Origin: Micrococcales bacterium
Lineage (GTDB): Bacteria > Actinomycetota > Actinomycetes > Actinomycetales > Microbacteriaceae
DNA: 64,000 nucleotides
Direction of reading: 5' to 3'
Assembly: GCA_024639965.1 (NCBI GenBank)
Contig: JAHEGC010000006.1
Coordinates: 6,796-70,795, forward strand
Shown: positions 28,324 to 36,446 of the stretch, piece after piece
Layout of the letters: each line of letters starts with the position of its first letter
Numbering within the stretch: the stretch's first letter is position 1
The notes under the pieces: generated by a model
Databases searched by the model: none
Seen by the model: the letters and a program-made list of their open reading frames with translations, nothing else
What the model was told of the DNA's origin: nothing
Program-made: the position numbers and the translations under genes

Positions 28324-29478
28324 ATGACCACCCTCCTCCGCAACATCGGCGAACTCGTCACGAACGATCCGTCGAGGGGTGATCGGTACGGCATCGTCTC
28401 CAACGCGGCCATCGAATTCGACGAGGGCGTGGTTTTGTGGGCGGGAACAGACTCGGAGGCGCGTGAGCGACCCGAATACGACCGTGGAATCGACTGCGAG
28501 GGACGTGCGGTGATTCCCGGTTTCGTCGACTCCCACACCCATCTCGTTTTTGCGGGCGACCGTTCCCACGAGTTCGAGGCGCGCATGGCGGGAACCGCCT
28601 ATTCTGCGGGGGGAATCGCGACGACAGTTTCCGCAACCCGCGCCGCGAGCGACGACCAGCTTCGAGCACTTCTCGCGGAGCGCGTCACCGAAGCTCGCGC
28701 GCAGGGAACAACCACGATTGAAATCAAGACGGGCTACGGTCTCACCGTCGAACACGAGGAACGCCTCGCACGAATCGCGCGAGAATTCACCGACCACGTC
28801 ACATTCCTCGGCGCTCACGTAGTTCCCGCCGAGTTTGTTGGGCGCGAGGACGAGTACGTCGAACTCGTCGAGGGGCCGATGCTCGACGCCGTCGCGCCGA
28901 AGGTTTCAGCGGTCGACGTGTTCTGCGAGGACGGGGCGTTCACCGTCGATCAATGCCGTCGGATTCTCCAGGCCGCTCGCGCGCGCGGACTGCGCACCCA
29001 CATTCACGCCGCGCAACTCGGAACGTCGGACTCTGTGCGGATGGCGTTGGAAAAGGGTGTTGCCAGCGTCGACCACGGCACGTACCTCACCGACGACGAC
29101 GTCGCCGCGCTCGCTGGAAGCGACGCGGTTCTGACCCTTCTTCCTGGCGCCGACTTCTCGACCCGACAGCCCTATCCCGACGCTCGGCGACTACTCGACG
29201 CGGGAGTCACCGTCGCACTCGCAACGAACTGCAATCCTGGCTCGTCGTTCACCCAGTCGATGGCATTCTGCATCGCGATTGCTGTGCGCGAGATGGGCAT
29301 GACTCCGCGCGAGGCGTTGTGGTCGGCCACGATGGGCGGCGCCCTGTCACTCGGCGACACACGAATCGGAAAACTCGCTGTCGGATCTCGGGCTCACCTG
29401 GTCGAACTCGATGCGCCGAACCACATCCACCTCGCCTATCGGCCGGGGATGAATCTGGTTCGAACCGTCTGGGCCTAA
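28324..29478 (+). CDS. hutI: Imidazolonepropionase
   Basis: A 384-residue amidohydrolase. The metal-binding HTH motif is in [25 protein letters not shown] and the HIHAAQLG histidines follow, and the [12 protein letters not shown] loop is typical. It opens imidazolonepropionate to formiminoglutamate. A TAGCCT box (28312-28317) ends 6 bases before the ATG, so in addition to read-through from hutH-hutU there may be an internal leaderless promoter. The end overlaps the convergent hutG gene by 4 bases. Confidence 0.96.
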   Translation: MTTLLRNIGELVTNDPSRGDRYGIVSNAAIEFDEGVVLWAGTDSEARERPEYDRGIDCEGRAVIPGFVDSHTHLVFAGDRSHEFEARMAGTAYSAGGIATTVSATRAASDDQLRALLAERVTEARAQGTTTIEIKTGYGLTVEHEERLARIAREFTDHVTFLGAHVVPAEFVGREDEYVELVEGPMLDAVAPKVSAVDVFCEDGAFTVDQCRRILQAARARGLRTHIHAAQLGTSDSVRMALEKGVASVDHGTYLTDDDVAALAGSDAVLTLLPGADFSTRQPYPDARRLLDAGVTVALATNCNPGSSFTQSMAFCIAIAVREMGMTPREALWSATMGGALSLGDTRIGKLAVGSRAHLVELDAPNHIHLAYRPGMNLVRTVWA

Positions 29479-30368
29479 CGCTCAGTTAGTCCGGCGAGGG
29501 CGTCGAGCACACACAGCGCCGCGAGGCGAATGGTTCGACCGTCGGGGGCATCCATGGCCGCGTCAATCTCCGCGAGATCGATGCTGACGACTCGGTCATC
29601 GCGCGCAAACAGTCGTGCAAAACGGCGCATCTCATAGGCGCTGAATCCACCGGGGAGGGACGCGGGGCAGGCGGGAGCGACTGAGCGATCGCAGGCGTCG
29701 ATATCGAGGTCGATGTGAATCGGTCCGCCCTCGGAGCCGGCGATGGCGAGAGCCTCCCGCACGACCGCGTCGACGCCGCGTTCGGCGACGTCGTCCCGGG
29801 TAATGACCGTAACTCCCCAATCGCGAACCCGCGCCAGGTAATCGGTGGAGTTGGCGAAGTCCGCGATTCCCACCTGCACCACACGGGCAGGATCTACATT
29901 GAATTCTTCAATAAGTCGGCGGACGGGCGAGCCGTTGCTCACGCCGTCGCGCACATCGAGGTGGGCGTCCACCGTGATGAGACCCGCCGTCGTGATGTTG
30001 TCGCCCCACGCTCCCAGCGCGACGGGAACGGTGAGCGCGTTGTCGCCACCGAGAGCGACGAGAAGTCGCGTTCGCGCTGCTGCAGCGCTGAGCACCCGAA
30101 TCGCGCCCGCCTCGTCACCGTCGGGGTTGTCCACGTCACCGAAGTCGTGCCTGATCAGTCGAGCGGCGGTGTGTATCTCGCCACCCGACACGAACGCCTC
30201 GGAATAGCGCGGTATGGCCGCGCGTATCGCCGCGGGAGTCTCGTTCGCGTTGCCCGGGGTAATCGACGTCGAATAGGTCGGGATGCCGATGATTCCGAAG
30301 TCGACGGCCCCGTCGGGCGCGTGCCAGTCACCGGCCCGAGGCCAGCGAGAGTCATGGGACAAAGTCAT
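29475..30368 (-). CDS. hutG: Formimidoylglutamase-like member of the arginase family
   Basis: A 297-residue ureohydrolase-fold protein. Metal ligands are visible in DAHLD (134-138) and the D-x-D-x-x-D motif at 222-227. The usual GGDH histidine is replaced by asparagine (GGDN, 107-110), a variation I associate with actinobacterial HutG-like proteins. Together with HutH, HutU and HutI it would complete the pathway to glutamate, releasing formamide. It is convergent with hutI, not part of that operon. Agmatinase or guanidinobutyrase activity is the main alternative. Confidence 0.85.
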   Translation of the reverse strand: MTLSHDSRWPRAGDWHAPDGAVDFGIIGIPTYSTSITPGNANETPAAIRAAIPRYSEAFVSGGEIHTAARLIRHDFGDVDNPDGDEAGAIRVLSAAAARTRLLVALGGDNALTVPVALGAWGDNITTAGLITVDAHLDVRDGVSNGSPVRRLIEEFNVDPARVVQVGIADFANSTDYLARVRDWGVTVITRDDVAERGVDAVVREALAIAGSEGGPIHIDLDIDACDRSVAPACPASLPGGFSAYEMRRFARLFARDDRVVSIDLAEIDAAMDAPDGRTIRLAALCVLDALAGLTER

Positions 30369-30389
30369 GAATTCAGCCGCGCGGTGTGG

Positions 30390-31325
30390 CTATTCGAGAT
30401 ACCACTTGATTGACCTCGCGGCACCCATGTCGGCCACCACTAGGACCCCGCTGTCGTCGAAATCGAATCCCATCAAATGGTTTGTCGCGATGGACGACGA
30501 GGGGTACCACGTCGCCGGAGCCTGATTGTCGCCCGATTCGTCCAAGGGGAAGATGCCGACACCCTGGTATTCCGCACACACCGCGAGCTTGCCGTCGGCG
30601 GTGAACGAAATGTCGGTCGGGTAGCCCGTGCTGTATTCCGACGAGATTGTGAACGAGCGCGCCGGTGTGACCGTGCCGCTTTGCAGCGGTGTGAACACGT
30701 CGACACCACCGCCGGCTGTCGACCCTTGGGTCACGTAGACGGTTCGGTCGTCTCCCGCGATCATTCGCGACCAGGACTCGATCGGAGTCACGATAGTACG
30801 CACGGGCTTGGACTTCCGGGTGAGTGGCAGTTTGTACTCCGCGATTCGGTTGTCGAACTGGAGAAAGATGCGTCCCGCACCCGTCGGGTAGGCGTCCAAC
30901 GGCCGATCGTTTTTCTTGAATTTGAGCTTGGAGACCTTCTTCACCGTGCCGTCGATTTTGAACGAGACGATGAGGAGTTCGCTGGTGCCGTAATGGGTGT
31001 TCGTCACGTACATGCGGTTGCTGTCGTCGAAGCGCACGGTGGTGGGGTCGAAATTCCTGCGCGTCAACCTGTAGGAATGTTCCCAATCACCCAAATCGTT
31101 CTTGTCAAAGACATTCAGCTGGGGCCCGAAGCCGAGTTCCGGAGAGTAACCCCAGTTCCACGCCCACAGTCGTCCGTCTGCGCCGAACTGAACGTTGTAG
31201 ACGTCGCCCCCCATCCAATCGATGCTTGACGTGACCGAGGGGGTGACCGTCGCCGCCGTGGCGGGGGTACCAACTACACCGAGCGCGACCAGGAACGCGA
31301 CCGCTACCGCGAGAACTCGTTTCAT
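30390..31325 (-). CDS. Secreted beta-propeller-like protein, paralogue 1
   Basis: A 311-residue protein with a signal peptide (lysine-arginine start, hydrophobic stretch to about residue 18, cleavage near ATA-ATV around residue 24). The mature part is built of short repeated beta segments, each with an FxxDGxLxV-type strand (VQFGADGRLWAW, ISFTADGKLAVC, FDFDDSGVLVVA), resembling a six- or seven-bladed propeller. No catalytic motif or known family is recognised. It is a paralogue of the next gene. A TAGTAT box ends 6 bases before the ATG (31332-31337), so it should have its own leaderless message. Confidence 0.75.
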   Translation of the reverse strand: MKRVLAVAVAFLVALGVVGTPATAATVTPSVTSSIDWMGGDVYNVQFGADGRLWAWNWGYSPELGFGPQLNVFDKNDLGDWEHSYRLTRRNFDPTTVRFDDSNRMYVTNTHYGTSELLIVSFKIDGTVKKVSKLKFKKNDRPLDAYPTGAGRIFLQFDNRIAEYKLPLTRKSKPVRTIVTPIESWSRMIAGDDRTVYVTQGSTAGGGVDVFTPLQSGTVTPARSFTISSEYSTGYPTDISFTADGKLAVCAEYQGVGIFPLDESGDNQAPATWYPSSSIATNHLMGFDFDDSGVLVVADMGAARSIKWYLE

Positions 31326-31361
31326 GAAAACATACTAACTTTGAAATGATTTTGTGACAGG

Positions 31362-32330
31362 TCAGCAGCGCGGACCCCGCGGGAGCCCGCAGACGGGCGC
31401 GGTGTAAAAGGAGAGCGATCCTCCCCAGCCGAGAATTCCGATGTTTCCGGATGCGCTGATGTCGAAATCTAACGCATTGACACCCGGCAGGTTGTAGCTG
31501 TACCAAAGTTCAGGGTCAACGGGGTTTCCGTTTGTCGCGTTTGCCCACACCGCCACTCCGCCACTCGCTCCGAATCCTTGTAGGCTAGCGAGTCGACCGT
31601 CGGACCACGTCGCCAATCCGTTAGTGAGTTGCTCTGCGTCCCACGACGTGTTGATTCCCAATTGTCGTGACCAATCCGAAGTGCCTGACGTGTCGGACGA
31701 GTATCCAACGATCAAGTTATGGGATGCCCGATTCCCGATGTGCACATAATCCGCTGCGTCGGCAACCATCACGGGCCAGGTGCCCCAGCCAAGCGAATCG
31801 GAAATGGTGCGAATCGGCTTATTGGCTCTCTTCTTCAGCGGGAGCCGAAATTCTTGGATTCGAGTGGACGAGAGAACGTAGAGGTGATTCGTCGGGCTCA
31901 CCGCAACGGCACGGGCGCCACGGGAATTTTTGACGGAGAAGAATTTGGTCGTTTTGATGGAACCGAGATTGGTGAACGTCGTGACGCCGATTTTTGAATT
32001 GCGGCTAGAAATTGAGTACATGGTGCCGTTCGTCGCAAAATCGAGATCGATAATTTTGAGCTTCGAGTCATTGACCGCGAAAGCTTCGCTCCACGTTCCC
32101 AACTCGTCGACATAAACCTTTACTTCTTCGGAACCGAATCCATCAGCCCAAATCCATGCTCGTCCAGACGGGTCGAATCGCACATGATTGGCTTGCGTGA
32201 TTCCGATGTCAATGCGAGTGCTCAGCGCTAGAGCGTGAGTCACGGTGGCGTGAGCGGGTGGAGCAACGAACACGGAAAAGGTGATGGCGAGCGCAGAAAC
32301 GGACGCAAGAACTTTCGACGATCGGGGCAT
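31362..32330 (-). CDS. Secreted beta-propeller-like protein, paralogue 2
   Basis: A 322-residue protein with a signal peptide (cleavage near AHA at about residue 28) and the same layout as its neighbour: VRFDPSGRAWIWADG near the start, IQEFRLPLKKRANKPIRTI matching IAEYKLPLTRKSKPVRTI in paralogue 1, and FDISASGNIGIL near the end. Two cysteines at the C-terminus (VCGLPRGPRC) are absent from the paralogue. Function unknown; extracellular binding or scaffolding is a guess. A TACAAT box (32337-32342) ends 6 bases before the ATG. Confidence 0.75.
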   Translation of the reverse strand: MPRSSKVLASVSALAITFSVFVAPPAHATVTHALALSTRIDIGITQANHVRFDPSGRAWIWADGFGSEEVKVYVDELGTWSEAFAVNDSKLKIIDLDFATNGTMYSISSRNSKIGVTTFTNLGSIKTTKFFSVKNSRGARAVAVSPTNHLYVLSSTRIQEFRLPLKKRANKPIRTISDSLGWGTWPVMVADAADYVHIGNRASHNLIVGYSSDTSGTSDWSRQLGINTSWDAEQLTNGLATWSDGRLASLQGFGASGGVAVWANATNGNPVDPELWYSYNLPGVNALDFDISASGNIGILGWGGSLSFYTAPVCGLPRGPRC

Positions 32331-32368
32331 ACCCCGATTGTATTCCGCTAAGACGGTGTGGTCGCGGG

Positions 32369-33538
32369 CTAGCGGAACGCGTCCTCGCCCGTCAACGCAC
32401 GACCGACAACGAGCGCGTGAACCTCGTCGGTTCCCTCGTAGGTGCGCACGGATTCGAGGTTCATCATGTGACGCATGATTGGGTAATCTGCCGTCACGCC
32501 GTCGCCACCGAGGATGGAACGTACCGTCGACACGATTCCAACCGCTTCGCGGACGTTGTTCAACTTGCCGACCGAGATTTGCTCGTGCGTGAGCGTGCCA
32601 GAATCCTTCAACTTGCCAATGTGGTGCGACAACAGCACACCCTTCTCGAATTCGAGGAAGCAATCGGCGAGTTTGGTCTGCGTGATTTGAGTCGCGGCGA
32701 GAGGCTTACCGAACAGGATTCGCTCTTGTGAGAACTTGACCGCAACGTCGATGGACGCGCGAGCCGCACCCATAACACCCCAGATGATGCCGTAACGCGC
32801 TTCGGTGAGGCACTTGAACGGAGCGCCGAGCCCTTCGGCGGTCGGCAAGCGAAGCGACTCGAGGATTCGGACGTTGTCGAGGTGGATGTCACACTGAATC
32901 GAGGCGCGCATCGACAACTTGTTCGAAATCGGCGTCGCCGTGAATCCGGGGGTGTCCGTCGGGACGATGAAGCCCCGGACGCCGTCGGCGGTCTGCGCCC
33001 AGATGATGGCGTAATCGGCGATGTTCGCGATTCCGATCCAACGTTTCGCACCGTTGATGACCCAGTGGTCACCGTCCTTGACCGCCGTGGTCAACATGTT
33101 CGACGGGTCAGAACCACCATGCGGCTCCGTCAAACCGAAACATCCGGCCATTTCACCGCGGGCGGAGGCGGGCAGGTACTCCTGCTTTTGCTCTTCGGAG
33201 CCGAACTTCGCGATCGCTGACATGGCGAGCGAACCGAGAACACTGACGTGCGTGCGCCACGAGGTGTCGACCGCTTCGAGCTCGTAACACACGAGACCGT
33301 AGGACACCGCGGATGCGCCCGCGCATCCGTAACCCTTGATGTGCATGCCCAACATGCCGAGGTCGCCCATCTCGCCGATGAGCTCCGTGCGAAGGCGCTG
33401 AATCTCGAAATCTTCGTCGATCTGCGGCTGAATGCGCTCGAGCGAGAACTTTCGCGCCTTATCGCGCCACGCGAGTTCGTCCTTCGAGAACAGGGCGTCG
33501 AAGCCCATGACGTCTTCTGCGGTAGAAAAACCGGACAT
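32369..33538 (-). CDS. Acyl-CoA dehydrogenase, glutaryl-CoA dehydrogenase-like
   Basis: A 389-residue flavoprotein of the acyl-CoA dehydrogenase family. The closest pattern I recognise is glutaryl-CoA dehydrogenase: CFGLTEPHGGSDPSNM for FAD binding, ARYGIIWGVMGAA, and the catalytic glutamate region VRTYEGTDEVHALVVGRALTG. It would oxidise and possibly decarboxylate an acyl-CoA using electron-transfer flavoprotein. GAAGGAG lies 6 bases before the ATG. No other lysine or tryptophan catabolic genes are nearby, so the physiological substrate is uncertain. Confidence 0.85.
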   Translation of the reverse strand: MSGFSTAEDVMGFDALFSKDELAWRDKARKFSLERIQPQIDEDFEIQRLRTELIGEMGDLGMLGMHIKGYGCAGASAVSYGLVCYELEAVDTSWRTHVSVLGSLAMSAIAKFGSEEQKQEYLPASARGEMAGCFGLTEPHGGSDPSNMLTTAVKDGDHWVINGAKRWIGIANIADYAIIWAQTADGVRGFIVPTDTPGFTATPISNKLSMRASIQCDIHLDNVRILESLRLPTAEGLGAPFKCLTEARYGIIWGVMGAARASIDVAVKFSQERILFGKPLAATQITQTKLADCFLEFEKGVLLSHHIGKLKDSGTLTHEQISVGKLNNVREAVGIVSTVRSILGGDGVTADYPIMRHMMNLESVRTYEGTDEVHALVVGRALTGEDAFR

Positions 33539-33562
33539 GCTGACTCCTTCGTAAATCCGTAA

Positions 33563-33589
33563 TTACTCTACTCTTAGAGTTTTTACTCT
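33563..33589. promoter_or_regulatory. Clustered ACTCT/AGAGT motifs upstream of the acyl-CoA dehydrogenase gene
   Basis: The 55-base gap between hxlR and the dehydrogenase gene contains TTACTCT, then the palindrome ACTCT-T-AGAGT (33570-33580), then TTTTACTCT. On the minus strand the end of this block also offers TAGAGT as a -10. A regulator site is plausible but its binder is unknown. Confidence 0.35.
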
Positions 33590-33593
33590 GCGC

Positions 33594-33917
33594 CTATTTC
33601 CAGGACTTTCCCCACGCCGAGAGTGCATCGAGAACGGGCGCGAGCGCTACTCCCTTCGGAGTGAGCGCGTATTCGACAATCGGCGGGCGCGCATCGGTGA
33701 CGTCGCGTTGCACGATAGCTGCGGCTTCGAGCTCGCGAAGGCGTTCGGTGAGGAGTCGATCCGAAAGGCCGGGAATCGCATTGCGAATGTCGCACGCGTG
33801 GTTCGCTCCGGAGAGCATTACCGAGATTATCGCGCCGGTCCACCGCTTGCCGATCAGCTCCACGGATTCGTGAAGTTCGGCACAAACCTCTGTGGCTACT
33901 TCGACGCGCTCTGACAT
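33594..33917 (-). CDS. HxlR family transcriptional regulator
   Basis: A 107-residue winged-helix protein of the HxlR type: VELIGKRWTGAIISVMLSG, the recognition region RNAIPGLSDRLLTERLREL, and the YALTPKGVALAPVLDALSAWG wing and helix. Several members (YodB, HypR) sense quinones, aldehydes or oxidants through a conserved N-terminal cysteine; here Cys14 (numbered from the used start; EVCAEL) is at a similar place. ATG at 33917 is chosen for its GGGAGGTG ribosome-binding site. It is divergent from a DoxX gene, which is a frequent target pairing in this family. Confidence 0.9.
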   Translation of the reverse strand: MSERVEVATEVCAELHESVELIGKRWTGAIISVMLSGANHACDIRNAIPGLSDRLLTERLRELEAAAIVQRDVTDARPPIVEYALTPKGVALAPVLDALSAWGKSWK

Positions 33918-33967
33918 GCCCACCTCCCGTTTGCGTTATCTCTGAGTGTACTGTACGTTGGGTAAGT

Positions 33968-33986
33968 TACTTACGAAAAGTAAGTA
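33968..33986. promoter_or_regulatory. Palindromic operator TACTTAC-N5-GTAAGTA between hxlR and doxX
   Basis: A perfect 7-base inverted repeat with a 5-base centre. HxlR-family regulators such as YodB bind TACT...AGTA palindromes, and both arms contain that tetranucleotide. It lies 24 bases upstream of the doxX ATG, where it would block transcription of that gene. Confidence 0.65.
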
Positions 33987-34009
33987 TATCGACGACAGAA
34001 AGTTTCATC

Positions 34010-34417
34010 ATGGAAAACATCGACCTCGGTCTCCTCGTCCTTCGCCTCGCCGTCGGACTCATCATCGCCCCTCACGGTGCGCAGAAGCTCTTCGGCTGGT
34101 TCGGCGGGCACGGCGTCAAGGGTACGGGCGCTTGGCTCGACTCGATGGGCGCCAAGAACGGAGCGCTCATTGCCCTCTTCGCCGGCATCGGCGAATTCTT
34201 CGGTGGCCTCGGGGTCGCCCTCGGCTTCCTCACCCCGATTGCTGCTGCAGGCGTCGCCATCGTCATGCTCGGTGCGATCGCCACGGCACACAAGGGTAAG
34301 GGCTTCTTCAACACCAACGGTGGTTGGGAGTTCCCCGTGCTCATCGCACTCGGCGCAATCGGAATTGCGATCACGGGCCCCGGCGCGTACTCGCTCTCCG
34401 CGGTCGTCGGCTTCTAA
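34010..34417 (+). CDS. DoxX family membrane protein
   Basis: A 135-residue DoxX protein with four membrane helices: LGLLVLRLAVGLIIAPHGAQKLFGWFGG opens the family signature, followed by helices near residues 53-75, 78-98 and 106-130. DoxX proteins are implicated in thiol stress and thiosulphate metabolism in various bacteria. Divergence from the HxlR regulator, with a perfect palindrome at the promoter, suggests induction by an electrophile or oxidant. It ends in a strong terminator. Confidence 0.92.
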   Translation: MENIDLGLLVLRLAVGLIIAPHGAQKLFGWFGGHGVKGTGAWLDSMGAKNGALIALFAGIGEFFGGLGVALGFLTPIAAAGVAIVMLGAIATAHKGKGFFNTNGGWEFPVLIALGAIGIAITGPGAYSLSAVVGF

Positions 34418-34431
34418 ACCCGCAACTCAAC

Positions 34432-34470
34432 AATTCGGCCTCGGCTCCCCTGTGGAGCCGAGGCCGAATT
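34432..34470. terminator. Long bidirectional terminator between doxX and the ABC operon
   Basis: A perfect 17-base stem (AATTCGGCCTCGGCTCC with its complement) closes on a CCTGT loop. It is followed by CGTTT on the plus strand and lies between the two convergent stop codons, so it can terminate both units. Confidence 0.85.
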
Positions 34471-34481
34471 CGTTTGGGGCG

Positions 34482-35351
34482 TTACTTGACCGCGCCGGCG
34501 GTGAGACCGCGCACGAAGTAACGCTGAAGCGCGAAGAACACAATCAACGGCACCATCATCGAGATGAAGGATGCGGCGGCGACGTTCTGCCAACCGTCAC
34601 CGTACTGCCCAAGCAGGCGAAGCACCTGGTAGGTCATGACGGGGTTTTTGGTACCAACGAAGATGAACGCGATGAGGTAGTCGTTCCACACCCACAGGAA
34701 CTGGAAAATGGCGAACGATGCGAGCGCGGGCACCGACATCGGCATGACGAGACGCCAGAAGATCTGCCACCACGATGCACCGTCGATGCGGGCGGCTTCG
34801 ATGAGCGCGTTGGGCAACGTCATCATGTAGTTGCGCAGGATGTAAATCGCCAGTGGGAGCGCGAACGCCGAGTGAAGCAGCCACGTTCCCGCGAAGTTCC
34901 CGATGAGCGAGAACCCAGTCGCCTGCTTGATGGCCACCAGGCCGCGAAGAACGGGAATCAGCGCCGCCTGAAGCGGGATGACCATCAACGCGACGATCCC
35001 CGCGAAGTAGATTTCGCGCCCCTTGAACTGTAGGAAAGTGAAGGCGAATGCGGCGAACGCCGCCGCCATGATCGGCAGGACCGTCGCCGGCACGGTCACG
35101 ACGAGCGTGTTGATGAACGCCGAACCGAGCCCGTTGAGGTTGAGTGATTTCTCGTAAGCCGCAAAAGTCCAGTCTTGGTTGAGTGGGTCGAGGAACACCT
35201 CCCACCACGGGGAAGCGTTGGCGAGGTCGCGCCCGCGGAACGACGTGAGCAACAACGAGATGGTGGGGACCGACCAGATTCCCACCACGACGATGAGGAG
35301 GAGTGTCGAACCCCAGCGGAAGTTCGACATCTTGGCTGTGAGCTTGCTCAT
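34482..35351 (-). CDS. Sugar ABC transporter permease, MalG/AglG type
   Basis: A 289-residue membrane protein of the binding-protein-dependent permease family, CUT1 class. The EAA loop reads EAARIDGASWWQIFWRLVMP, six helices are predicted and the C-terminus is short and positive (RYFVRGLTAGAVK). It pairs with the next permease, with which it shares a 4-base overlap (ATGA). Resemblance to AglG-type permeases suggests an alpha-glucoside or related oligosaccharide, but specificity is not settled by sequence. No ATPase gene follows. Confidence 0.92.
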   Translation of the reverse strand: MSKLTAKMSNFRWGSTLLLIVVVGIWSVPTISLLLTSFRGRDLANASPWWEVFLDPLNQDWTFAAYEKSLNLNGLGSAFINTLVVTVPATVLPIMAAAFAAFAFTFLQFKGREIYFAGIVALMVIPLQAALIPVLRGLVAIKQATGFSLIGNFAGTWLLHSAFALPLAIYILRNYMMTLPNALIEAARIDGASWWQIFWRLVMPMSVPALASFAIFQFLWVWNDYLIAFIFVGTKNPVMTYQVLRLLGQYGDGWQNVAAASFISMMVPLIVFFALQRYFVRGLTAGAVK

Positions 35352-36331
35352 CGCATGGCCTCCTGACGGCGGAACGACACGACCTGGACGATCATGAGCG
35401 GAATGATGAGCAACGTGAGCACCGCGACGATCGCTGACGCCTTACCCGTGTTGCCATTGAGGAAGAACTCTTGGTAGAACATGTAACCGAGCACGGAGGT
35501 CTGGAACTGACCACCCGTCATCGCGAGGACGATGTCGAAGATTTTCATGACCATGATGACCGTGGTGATGAACACCGACATCACCGTTCCCCAGATTTGC
35601 GGGAATACGATTCGCCAGAAGAGTTGGAGGCTCGACGCGCCGTCGACGCGGGCCGCCTCGATGGTCTCTTCCGGAACGGACTTGATGGCCGACGAGATGA
35701 GCACCATGGAGAAACCGGTCTGCAGCCACACGATGATGATCATGAGCAAGAGTGAGTTGACACGCCAGTCGGTCAGCTGAAGCCATGCTTGGGGCTCGCC
35801 GCCGAAGAGCTTCACAATCGCGTTGAACAGGCCGATTTCGGGTCGGCCTGGCGGAACGTTCGCGTACATGAACCGCCAGATGGTCGCGGCCGACACGAAC
35901 GAGATCGCCATCGGCATGAAGATTAGAGATTTGAAGATTTTCTCGCGACGAGGACCGACGTTGTTGGTGAGGCTCGCGAACATTAGTCCCGCTGCAACGG
36001 TGAACGCGGGAACGAATGCGATCCAGAGGAAATTGTTGATGAGGACGTCGATGAAGACCGGGTCAGTGAACAGGTCGACGAAGTTGTCGAAGCCCACGAA
36101 ACCTCGTTGCGAATCGTTCATGAACGCGTAGAGGAAGGTGAGAAGGAGCGGGACGAGAAGGATGAGCACGAGAAGGGTCATCGCGGGGAGCAAATATGCC
36201 CACGCACGCAGTGCTTTTTGGAGTTTCTCGGGGAGCCGGTTGACCAGTTGATCGAGGAGCCAATAGAGGCCGTAACTCGCTCCGATTCCGATGACGATCG
36301 ATGCCAGACCAAAGAGAATGTCGGAGATCAT
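35348..36331 (-). CDS. Sugar ABC transporter permease, MalF/AglF type
   Basis: A 327-residue permease with the EAA loop EAARVDGASSLQLFWRIVFP and about eight predicted helices, including an extra N-terminal pair as in AglF-like proteins. It forms the channel with the MalG-type partner translated from an overlapping start. It is the second gene of the unit, 115 bases after the binding-protein gene and past a stable hairpin, so its expression is expected to be well below that of the binding protein. Confidence 0.92.
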   Translation of the reverse strand: MISDILFGLASIVIGIGASYGLYWLLDQLVNRLPEKLQKALRAWAYLLPAMTLLVLILLVPLLLTFLYAFMNDSQRGFVGFDNFVDLFTDPVFIDVLINNFLWIAFVPAFTVAAGLMFASLTNNVGPRREKIFKSLIFMPMAISFVSAATIWRFMYANVPPGRPEIGLFNAIVKLFGGEPQAWLQLTDWRVNSLLLMIIIVWLQTGFSMVLISSAIKSVPEETIEAARVDGASSLQLFWRIVFPQIWGTVMSVFITTVIMVMKIFDIVLAMTGGQFQTSVLGYMFYQEFFLNGNTGKASAIVAVLTLLIIPLMIVQVVSFRRQEAMR

Positions 36332-36380
36332 GAGCCAACTCCATCGTTGTGTTTTAGTAAATCTGGTTGTGAGAATACTA

Positions 36381-36406
36381 CGGGGGGAGCCTTTCGACTC
36401 CCCCCG
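36381..36406 (-). terminator. Intercistronic hairpin between binding protein and permease genes
   Basis: A 9-base GC-rich stem (CGGGGGGAG with CTCCCCCCG) with an 8-base loop. No T-run follows on the transcribed strand, so it is more likely a partial terminator or an mRNA 3'-end protector that keeps the binding-protein transcript abundant relative to the permeases, as in maltose-type operons. Confidence 0.6.
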
Positions 36407-36446
36407 CAGTTGTGCTTCTGCGAACTAACTAGTTCGTGGGAGCGGT

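Noticed and set aside
32343-32377. TTCCGCTA...TAGCGGAA inverted repeat at the end of the acyl-CoA dehydrogenase gene as a terminator.
   Set aside because: The loop of 19 bases is long, there is no T-run and one arm includes the stop codon. It could be chance.
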